Assembly: GCA_002305165.1 (NCBI GenBank)
Contig: DBQI01000064.1
Span: 256-60,337 of the forward strand
DNA from: Armatimonadetes bacterium UBA1398
GTDB taxonomy: Bacteria; Armatimonadota; Zipacnadia; UBA1398
DNA length: 60,082 nucleotides
Direction: 5' to 3'
Numbering within the stretch: position 1 is the first letter of the stretch; every line of letters begins with the position of its first letter. Under the pieces are notes generated by a model, which was given only the letters and a program-made list of their open reading frames with translations, made no database searches and was not told the origin of the DNA. Both the position numbers and the translations under genes were made by a program. Shown here piece after piece: positions 33,754 through 40,572 of the stretch.

Positions 33754-34347
33754 CTAGTGCTTGGCGAGGTAGTCAGCGACACCCTCGGGGTTCGCCACCA
33801 TGGCATCCTGCCCGGGCTCCCAGTTGGCGGGGCAAACCAGGTCCTCCGAGTGATGGTCATCCACGAAGGTCAAGGCGTCGAGGAGCCTCAGGACCTCATG
33901 CACGTTGCGGCCGAGGGGCAGGTCGTTGATTGTCTCCTGCCGGATCTTGCCCTCCTTGTCGATCAGGAACAGCCCGCGCAAGGCCACCGACTCGTCCGTG
34001 AGAACCCCATAGCTCCGGGCGATGCTCTTGTCCAAGTCAGCGATCAGCGGGAAGCGGATCGGGCCGATGCCGCCGTCATCCTTGGAGGTTCGCTTCCACG
34101 ACAGGTGCGTCCACTCGGAGTCGACGGAGCAGCCCAGCACAACGCAGTTGCGCTTCTCAAACTCCTCTATGGCGGCGTCAAAGGCGACGATCTCGGACGG
34201 GCACACGAACGTCCAGTCCAGGGGGTAGAAGAACAGAACCACGTACTTGCCGCGGTAATCGCTGAGGCTGATCTTCCTGATGTCGTCATCGCCCATGACA
34301 GCAGTGGCGGTGAACTCGGGGGCGGGGTGGGTAACCAGGCTTGCCAT
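33754..34347 (-). CDS. 2-Cys peroxiredoxin (AhpC/Prx1 type)
   Basis: A 197-residue typical 2-Cys peroxiredoxin that reduces peroxides through thiols. The peroxidatic Cys49 is in YPLDWTFVCPSE and the resolving Cys172 in LVCPANWEPG. The Thr and Arg of the active site are in place (WTFVCP, IRFPLIAD). It is most similar in pattern to the AhpC/Prx1 subfamily, which forms decamers. No AhpF-like reductase is in the window; thioredoxin is a likely donor. The gene sits third in the oxygen-defence block, after two hairpins that separate it from the TIGR02757 gene. Confidence 0.94.
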   Translation of the reverse strand: MASLVTHPAPEFTATAVMGDDDIRKISLSDYRGKYVVLFFYPLDWTFVCPSEIVAFDAAIEEFEKRNCVVLGCSVDSEWTHLSWKRTSKDDGGIGPIRFPLIADLDKSIARSYGVLTDESVALRGLFLIDKEGKIRQETINDLPLGRNVHEVLRLLDALTFVDDHHSEDLVCPANWEPGQDAMVANPEGVADYLAKH

Positions 34348-34380
34348 GTGTGCACTCTCCTACGTCTCGTTTTCGTCTAC

Positions 34381-34431
34381 CGGCCCCTACGGGCCGATCC
34401 ACTGAACCGTGCGCCCGGGAATGCCGGGCGC
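34381..34431 (-). terminator. Two GC-rich hairpins after the TIGR02757 gene
   Basis: Immediately after the stop (34433) an 8-bp stem GCGCCCGG/CCGGGCGC (34411-34418 with 34424-34431) is followed by a 6-bp stem CGGCCC/GGGCCG (34381-34386 with 34391-34396). No T-run follows. They may terminate the PerR-TIGR02757 transcript or stabilise its end, and lie 34 nt before the peroxiredoxin start. Confidence 0.45.
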
Positions 34432-34432
34432 T

Positions 34433-35251
34433 CTAGCACGCTCTCCACTCGGAGATGAACTGCTCGGGCCGGAGGTCGCCGCGGATCCCGAGCCGTGTCA
34501 GAGCGAAGTCGTAGCGAACGGGATCCTCGGGCCGAAGAACCCGGAACCTTTCGGTAACCTCCACCGCCGCTCTGAGGTCGGCGGTCTTTCGTGTGGTCAG
34601 CCCCATGGCGCGGGCCAGCCGGAACATGTGGGTATCTAGGGGGATCACGAGCTTGCTCTCCATCCCGGCCGCCCAACCGCCCGGATCAACGGCATCACGG
34701 CGGACCATCCACCGTAGGAGCATGTTCAGGCGCTTGCAGGCGCTCCCCGAGGACGGCGCCGGCAGAAGGTGCCACGGCGCGGGCCCGTGGAAGGCTCGAA
34801 GCCTCATCACGAACCGCTCCAGCGCGGGCAGGAGGGTATCCTCACCCGCCTCGATCCCCTCCTCGAAAGCAGCTCCCAAACTACCCGCCTCCCGGATAGC
34901 CTTCCGAGCCCCAAGCAGCAAGGCGGCCAGCTCCTCACCCCCCGTTACGCGGTGCCGGAACCCATTGAAGTCCCCGCGGATCGCTTCAGCATCCCTCTCC
35001 AGCAGGTACTCGCGCGGCGAAGCCCCCATCCGCCCGAGTACTGACTCCGCACTGGCCTTGATTGTTGTAACATTTCCGTACGCCAATACCGCAGACATGA
35101 GCCCCACGATCTCGCGATCAGCCTGTTCTGGGAACTTCAGCACCTGCTCCAGAGGGTCCGGAGCGATCATCTGAGGGCGATTCAGACGCTCATAAAGCCG
35201 TTCAAGCAGAGCGGCCTGCCTGCGATGCCGCGCGCCGCGGCGCTCCGTCAA
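34433..35251 (-). CDS. TIGR02757 (DUF2400) family protein
   Basis: A 272-residue soluble protein of the conserved family TIGR02757. The N-terminal part shows the family pattern (DPLEQVLKF, then EIVGLMSAVLAYGN, then a Gly-x-x-P segment), and the C-terminal part has LNMLLRWMVRRD and LVIPLDTHMFRLA. No biochemical role is established to my knowledge; the helical pattern is loosely reminiscent of helix-hairpin-helix DNA glycosylases. The TTG start overlaps the PerR-like stop (TTGA), so translation is coupled. Its place in a peroxide-response unit suggests a repair or maintenance role, which is inference. Confidence 0.85.
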   Translation of the reverse strand: MTERRGARHRRQAALLERLYERLNRPQMIAPDPLEQVLKFPEQADREIVGLMSAVLAYGNVTTIKASAESVLGRMGASPREYLLERDAEAIRGDFNGFRHRVTGGEELAALLLGARKAIREAGSLGAAFEEGIEAGEDTLLPALERFVMRLRAFHGPAPWHLLPAPSSGSACKRLNMLLRWMVRRDAVDPGGWAAGMESKLVIPLDTHMFRLARAMGLTTRKTADLRAAVEVTERFRVLRPEDPVRYDFALTRLGIRGDLRPEQFISEWRAC

Positions 35252-35652
35252 CGCGACTCAGCCTGGCCTCTACAACGCGGACAGATCCCCGCGAACTCAA
35301 CCGAGTGGCTCAAAACCTCGTAGCCCGTCGCGTCGGAAGCCATGCGCTCGAGCTTCTCCCATGTCTCGTCCGCGACATCATCCACCCGACCGCACTCGAC
35401 GCAGCGGATGTGGTAGTGCGCATTGACTTCGGCATCGAACCTCATTTGGCGGCCCGCTGTATCGATGCACTGGATGATGCCCTGGCGGCTCATCGAATCC
35501 AGATTGCGGTAGACCGTGCCCAAGCTGATATTCGGGCAGCGGGCCCGAACCGCTTCGTACAGGTCACTCGCTGTCGGGTGAGAGGTCACCTTCCGCAGTT
35601 CATCCAGTATTGCCCGCCTCTGGGGTGTCAGGCGGAATGACTCTGACGACAT
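35248..35652 (-). CDS. perR: Fur-family regulator, PerR-like
   Basis: A 134-residue Fur-family repressor. The winged-helix recognition segment is ISLGTVYRNL. The regulatory metal site looks PerR-like: HPTA (His near 26), then MRFD with Asp and NAHYH (His-x-His). The two CxxC pairs (CVEC and CPRC) form the structural zinc site. In PerR the RFD/HYH histidines are oxidised by peroxide in the iron form, which releases DNA. It has a near-consensus promoter and an operator-like repeat overlapping the -10. It is coupled by TTGA to TIGR02757. PerR rather than Fur is favoured by the Asp and by its neighbours. Confidence 0.86.
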   Translation of the reverse strand: MSSESFRLTPQRRAILDELRKVTSHPTASDLYEAVRARCPNISLGTVYRNLDSMSRQGIIQCIDTAGRQMRFDAEVNAHYHIRCVECGRVDDVADETWEKLERMASDATGYEVLSHSVEFAGICPRCRGQAESR

Positions 35653-35673
35653 GGGCTTGTTCCTTCGCTTACG

Positions 35674-35690
35674 ATAACAGTTCCTATTAT
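35674..35690 (-). promoter_or_regulatory. Operator-like inverted repeat overlapping perR -10
   Basis: On the minus strand ATAATAG-GAA-CTGTTAT is a 7-3-7 inverted repeat with one mismatch. It overlaps the -10 box and likely start of transcription, the usual place for Fur/PerR autoregulation. It differs from the classical 7-1-7 PerR box, so binding is inferred. Confidence 0.5.
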
Positions 35691-35713
35691 ACGGGGAAGT
35701 CGTGAGTAGTCAA
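35686..35713 (-). promoter_or_regulatory. Sigma-70-type promoter for perR-TIGR02757
   Basis: TTGACT (35713-35708) and TATAAT (35691-35686) on the minus strand with a 16-nt spacer. The -10 box ends 33 nt before the perR ATG, the best promoter match seen in the window. Confidence 0.75.
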
Positions 35714-35735
35714 CAGGCCCAGACTCGCCCCAGCA

Positions 35736-36533
35736 CTACTCCTCGCGCACTTCGCCGTGGTGCGAAACACGCACATCGTCGAAGTACACCGTGCGAAGAG
35801 GGTAGTTGCTGTGACTGCTTTGCTGGAGGTACAGGTGACTCCAGCCCCAGTCCAGATCCAGGTCGCCTGCCGTCAGGAGGGCCTCCCCGTCCTCCTGCAG
35901 CGTGAGGCGATCACGCTCAATCGACAATAATACGCTGTGAACCCCTATCCTCCTCCCAGTCCGATCTCGTGGCCAGCCTTCATCCAGCAGGATGCGAGGC
36001 TGCAATCCGCCCTGGCGCAGGGTCACCCAGGCCCGGGCCATCTGCCCCGGAGGCACGCCGATGTAGACGAACTCCAGCCGGTCATCGACGTCGGCAGGGT
36101 TATCCGAGGCTTCCGGGGCGATGTATACGCCGGCGTGCATGTAGCAGCCGTTCGCCTGGTCGTTCCAGTCGAAGAGGAACTCGACAACGGCTCCATCGGT
36201 GATGGGCACCATCGGCTCCACTGACCGTATCCCGTGATACTTCACGGTCGTGTCATCTGTCCCGATGGTGGAGCAGGCCAGGCGGAGCCGCCCGCCCACT
36301 ACATCCGCGATGTGGCTCTCGAAGTCATTGTGGGCCGTGGGTTCCCAGAGGGTCCCATCGAGGTCGGGGCCGTCGAATGGGTCATACAGCAGGGGGCCGG
36401 GGCTCTCAGCGACCGGCCCGCCGTCACCCAGGGCACGGCGTGCGAGAGCCCCGCCCAGGGTTGCCCCCATGCCCGCGAGCAGGCTGCGGCGGGTGAGGGC
36501 CGGAGGGCCGATGAGTCGATTGCGCCTCCGCAC
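35736..36533 (-). CDS. Tat-exported concanavalin/lectin-like protein (265 aa)
   Basis: A 265-residue protein with a twin-arginine signal: LTRRSLLAG followed by a hydrophobic core and ALARRALG. The mature part starts with LLYDPFDGPDLDGTLWEP, the usual beginning of a concanavalin-like jelly-roll (DUF1080/GH16-like), and continues with all-beta sequence. A sugar-binding or lytic role is likely, but the GH16 catalytic ExDxxE motif is not seen. GTG at 36533 is preferred because AGAGGAG precedes it by 5 nt. It lies 128 nt after the hydrolase-like gene on the same strand. Confidence 0.68.
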   Translation of the reverse strand: MRRRNRLIGPPALTRRSLLAGMGATLGGALARRALGDGGPVAESPGPLLYDPFDGPDLDGTLWEPTAHNDFESHIADVVGGRLRLACSTIGTDDTTVKYHGIRSVEPMVPITDGAVVEFLFDWNDQANGCYMHAGVYIAPEASDNPADVDDRLEFVYIGVPPGQMARAWVTLRQGGLQPRILLDEGWPRDRTGRRIGVHSVLLSIERDRLTLQEDGEALLTAGDLDLDWGWSHLYLQQSSHSNYPLRTVYFDDVRVSHHGEVREE

Positions 36534-36661
36534 GCGGTCTCCTCTCCGCACGGGCGACAGCCCGCGCCATCCACCGTCCCAGTATGCCGTACTAGGCTGA
36601 CGACCTAGCTGCACAAGTGGTTGCGGGCCGTCTGTGCCACAGAGACGCGCGTCCTGGTCAT

Positions 36662-38365
36662 CTACCAGGCGCCTCGAACCATCTCAGCCCATGCTTCGAT
36701 CAAGTCATAGCTCGGAACCCAGGTCGTGTACATGGCGCCCATGATGCCTCGAATCCCGGCTCCCTGGGCATCGGCGAGCCACTCGTCCGTGTAGAAGTCA
36801 CTCGTGTCGTAGTAGCCACAGAGGATCTGCCGGTGGCCCCGGTCAGCGAACCAGCCCATGGTTTCGAGGCCGCCGCCCCGGTACCAGTTCGCGATGTCCG
36901 TTGTGGGGCGGAGTCCCTCCCAGGAGCCAGCCCAGGTGCCATTCACGGCGTAGTAGTCGTCGTGGGCGTTGTGGTTCGGGTCGAACATGTCCGACCACAC
37001 CACGATCCGCGCACCGGGCGAGGCGCGAAGGATCATCTCCTGGCAGCGGCGTACGTTATCAGCGAGCAGCTCCCCAGGCGTCATCCCCCGCGACTGGCAG
37101 GCCTCGCACCAGTTGGCGACCCGAATCTCGTCATGATTCATGAACCAGGTCCGCGGGGCCAGGTACTCCTGCACGCCGCGGATCTGGCTCTCCAGGACCG
37201 CGTAGACCTCCGGCTCCGAGAGGCAGCACATCGTCTGATCACCCAGGACATGCGCCGCGTGGTAGAAGCTGACATAGAGCCGCTCGCCCTCGGAGATACG
37301 ACTCTCCGCCGTGATCCGCAGGGGCTGCGCCTCGGGGAACTCCTCGCTCCAGGGGTACCACCGGGCGATGCCCTCGTTCATCCCCGCCACGGGCTCGAAG
37401 TCCACGCCCTCCTCGTAGAGGGCGCCATCCGCCCCCCTGACCTGAAGTGGCGTGCCATCTCTACGAAGCACGTTGACCAGGCCGACCTCCTCGATCACCA
37501 GGTCGTCCCACCAGATACTGCCCGACTTGCCCTCCCAGACGCCGAGGTAGAACAGGATCTCCTCGCTATCCAGGCTGTTGAATACCGCGTCATGCCTGGT
37601 CCAGTCCTCAGTGGCCTGCAGCCTCAGGTCACCGAAGGAGAGGGAGCGGCCGTCGGGAGAGGCGATGTACATTCGCGCCATGCAGCCTGTATCGAACTCC
37701 TCCGTCCGCACCCATACCGACACATGGTACTGGCGGAAGGGGGCTACCGGGAGTCTCGCCATGATGCGACCGTGGCCGTACTCCGGGTCTCCGCTGCCGA
37801 TGTCGCTCATGCGGAGGCTCGAGGCGCCGGAGTGTGCTACCTCGGTGTCGCGGAAGGTAATGACGCCGGCCCGATCCTGCCACTCCCACTCCGTGAAAGC
37901 GTGGTCCGTGGCGTTCTCGAAGCCCGGGTCCGGCACGGCGAGGGGCGGGTCGGGTCGCAGCCGAGCTTCTCCACCGTCGACGACGAACACGGCGTCCCGC
38001 ACCGGCATGCCCTCATCGAGGTTGCGGTTGCGCCCGATAATGGCTCCCGAGTAGCCTATGTTCATGACCCCCGGCGCCAGCTCGATCCCCACCTCCGCCG
38101 CCTTCGCCTGGACGGCCGCTAGCCGCGCCGTATAGTCCGGGGAGAGAGTGTCCAGGTCGTTGAGGGCGTTGTCGGCGAGCAACGCATGGGTATAGCCGGC
38201 CTCACCGGCACGATCTAGGAGGTCGAGCGCCCGGTCGCGGCCTTCCTCTGAGTTCACGGAGAAGAACAGGTGGAGCCAGAGCTCGGGCCCGTCCTGAGCG
38301 AGGAGTGGCGCCAGAACGGTCAGGACCAGCGCCGCTACGAGTGCGGGAACACACAGGGAACGCAT
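36662..38365 (-). CDS. Secreted TIM-barrel hydrolase-like protein with inserted CBM
   Basis: A 567-residue secreted protein (signal peptide to about residue 23, LLAQD). A barrel begins at about 28 (LWLHLFFSVNSEEG), is interrupted by a jelly-roll of about 160 residues (VPDPGFENATDHAF to WWDDLVIEEV) and resumes near 325. The segment TWFMNHDEIR carries an Asp-Glu pair like that of GH20/GH84-type enzymes using substrate-assisted catalysis. The family is not certain. The gene is divergent from the DUF6785-like permease (115 nt) and near GH106, suggesting a shared carbohydrate role. Confidence 0.65.
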   Translation of the reverse strand: MRSLCVPALVAALVLTVLAPLLAQDGPELWLHLFFSVNSEEGRDRALDLLDRAGEAGYTHALLADNALNDLDTLSPDYTARLAAVQAKAAEVGIELAPGVMNIGYSGAIIGRNRNLDEGMPVRDAVFVVDGGEARLRPDPPLAVPDPGFENATDHAFTEWEWQDRAGVITFRDTEVAHSGASSLRMSDIGSGDPEYGHGRIMARLPVAPFRQYHVSVWVRTEEFDTGCMARMYIASPDGRSLSFGDLRLQATEDWTRHDAVFNSLDSEEILFYLGVWEGKSGSIWWDDLVIEEVGLVNVLRRDGTPLQVRGADGALYEEGVDFEPVAGMNEGIARWYPWSEEFPEAQPLRITAESRISEGERLYVSFYHAAHVLGDQTMCCLSEPEVYAVLESQIRGVQEYLAPRTWFMNHDEIRVANWCEACQSRGMTPGELLADNVRRCQEMILRASPGARIVVWSDMFDPNHNAHDDYYAVNGTWAGSWEGLRPTTDIANWYRGGGLETMGWFADRGHRQILCGYYDTSDFYTDEWLADAQGAGIRGIMGAMYTTWVPSYDLIEAWAEMVRGAW

Positions 38366-38480
38366 GGCGTCGCATCCTTTCCTCCGCCACTCCCCTCAAT
38401 TCCACGGGACGGACGGCCAGGCCTGCGCCTCCGCCCTCGCCAGGATTCCCCCGGTGGGCACCGAAACCCGGGCGTGAGCC

Positions 38481-40526
38481 ATGGCTGATGCACCGTCACA
38501 CATCGAACCCGCCCCGGAGCCGCGCGGGCAGTCGGGCGGGGCGCGCCGCGCCGGGGTGACTCTCCGCGTGCTCCCGTGGTTGCTCGTGCTCCTGCCACTC
38601 AATGCCTGGTGGGTAGGTCAGATCGAGGTCGTGAAGTACTGGGCGAGCCCCACTATGGTCTCGCTGTTCTACAACGCCGTCTTCCTCCTGGCGCTGGTTG
38701 TCGGCCTGAACGCTCTGCTCAAGCTGGCGACGCGCCCCTTGGGCTCCCTGGGGGCGCGCATCCGGGACAGTGTGGCGCTCGCGCCACGCCACCTCGTCGT
38801 CATCTACGCCGCGATGTGCGTCGTCAGCTCCATGGCCTCCTTGGATAACTTCCAGCTCCAGGCTGTGGGCATCACCCACTGGAAGGCCCATGCGACGCCG
38901 GAGAACAGCTGGGCTGAGCTGTTCCACGACCTGGTCCCCAAGGACGTCGTCGTCAGCGACCCCGTCGCCCTGAGGAACTTGGTGGAGGGCGGGTCGAGCC
39001 TGTACCGGCCGGAGAACTACTCGGCATGGCTCGGGCCCGCGCTGTGGTGGGCGAGCTACGCGGGCGCGGTCTGGCTCGTCACCCTGTGCATGGCCGCGGT
39101 CTTCCGTCGGCGGTGGCTGGAGTCCGAGCGCCTCCAGTTCCCCATCACCGAGGTGCCCATGGAGATGATCTCCGAGCGCGCCACCCTCTGGCGGGATGGC
39201 CGGATGTGGGGCGCCCTGGTGATCGTGTTCCTGATGGAGTCATGCAACGCGCTGCACACCATCGAGCCTCGCGTCCCCAAGTTCCCCTTCAAGGTCGTCG
39301 ATGTGCCCTCGCTGCACTTCAACAACGCCCTCGATCCCGCCATCGGGAACGCCATCGGTCTCCTCTACCTGTCCTTCTACCCCTTTGCGATCGGGCTCAC
39401 GTATCTGCTCCCCGTCGAGTTGGTCTTCTCGACCCTGTGCTTCTGGTGGTTCTACAAGCTGCAGTTCGTCGTCGCCGTGAAGATGGGGCTTCCCGTGGCC
39501 GAAGGGAACGCCCCCTTCGCCGACCAGCAGATGTTCGGCGGCTATCTTGCCCTGGGATTCCTGTCCGTCTGGCTGGCGAGGGGGCATCTGGCCCGCGTCC
39601 TGCGGACCGCCCTCGGGCGGCCTGGAGGCTACGATGACCGTGACGAGCCGTGGCCCTACCGGACCCAGCTCATCCTGCTCGCCATCGGGGTGGCTTACAC
39701 CCTCTGGTTCGCGATCGCGAAGACGGGGATGGCCTGGTGGGTCACTCCCCTCTTCTTCGGCGTCTACTTCACCCTGAGCCTAGCCGTGATGCGCATCAGG
39801 GCGGAGATGGGCATCCCCGCTCACGATCTGCTCGTCAAGGGCCCCGTACAGACCATCCCGAACATCCTGGGCACGCGGGCGGAGATCGGCGGCCATCGCT
39901 TCCTGGATGACCGCACCCTGGTATCGTTCGCGCTCCACCGCTTCTATAACCGGGGCTACCGTGGCCATGTGGCGCCACACCAGATCGAGGCATTCAAGAT
40001 GGCCGAACGGACGGGCCTCCACACTCGCGGCTTGGCGAACATGCTCTGGCTCCTCCTGCCGCTGGGGGCGCTGCTGACCTTCTGGGCAACCGCCCAGGCC
40101 CTCTACGTGGACGGCTCGGACGCCAAAGCGGCCACCAACAACGTCTTCTATGGCAACGAGCCCTGGGACGAGCTGGTCAGACGCATGGAGTCGCCGCCGG
40201 AGTACAGCCGGGCTCGGCTCGTGGCGGCCGTGATAGGCTTCGCCGGAACGCTGCTGATGATGGCCGGACACACCCGTGTCACAGGCTGGCCCGTGCATCC
40301 GATCGGCTACGCCCTGGGCAACTGCTGGGCTGTCCACTGGCTGTGGGGCCCCATGACCATCGGCTGGGCCGCCAAAGTCGTCACCCTGCGCTACGGCGGC
40401 AACCGCTCCTACCGCGTAGGGCGTATGATCGCCATCGGGATGATCCTGGGCGACTTCTTCGCGGGTGGCTTCTGGGACCTCATCGGCTTATGGCAGAACC
40501 GGATGTTCCTGCGCATCTGGAGCTGA
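38481..40526 (+). CDS. Large multi-spanning membrane protein, DUF6785/DUF6784-like
   Basis: A 681-residue integral membrane protein with about 14 hydrophobic segments and a short cytoplasmic N-terminal tail. The segment MGLPVAEGNAPFADQQMFGG and the later MRIRAEMGIPAHDL match what I recall of the DUF6785/DUF6784 pair found in Planctomycetota and Armatimonadota, distantly like OPT-type oligopeptide transporters. Transport of sugars, oligosaccharides or peptides is plausible but unproven. The start ATG at 38481 has only a weak site (GGGCGTGAG). It sits between a secreted hydrolase-like gene and GH106. Confidence 0.7.
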   Translation: MADAPSHIEPAPEPRGQSGGARRAGVTLRVLPWLLVLLPLNAWWVGQIEVVKYWASPTMVSLFYNAVFLLALVVGLNALLKLATRPLGSLGARIRDSVALAPRHLVVIYAAMCVVSSMASLDNFQLQAVGITHWKAHATPENSWAELFHDLVPKDVVVSDPVALRNLVEGGSSLYRPENYSAWLGPALWWASYAGAVWLVTLCMAAVFRRRWLESERLQFPITEVPMEMISERATLWRDGRMWGALVIVFLMESCNALHTIEPRVPKFPFKVVDVPSLHFNNALDPAIGNAIGLLYLSFYPFAIGLTYLLPVELVFSTLCFWWFYKLQFVVAVKMGLPVAEGNAPFADQQMFGGYLALGFLSVWLARGHLARVLRTALGRPGGYDDRDEPWPYRTQLILLAIGVAYTLWFAIAKTGMAWWVTPLFFGVYFTLSLAVMRIRAEMGIPAHDLLVKGPVQTIPNILGTRAEIGGHRFLDDRTLVSFALHRFYNRGYRGHVAPHQIEAFKMAERTGLHTRGLANMLWLLLPLGALLTFWATAQALYVDGSDAKAATNNVFYGNEPWDELVRRMESPPEYSRARLVAAVIGFAGTLLMMAGHTRVTGWPVHPIGYALGNCWAVHWLWGPMTIGWAAKVVTLRYGGNRSYRVGRMIAIGMILGDFFAGGFWDLIGLWQNRMFLRIWS

Positions 40527-40572
40527 TCCGTCCGCGGCAGGCTCAGCAGCCGGAGGCACAGAGCACACAGGG

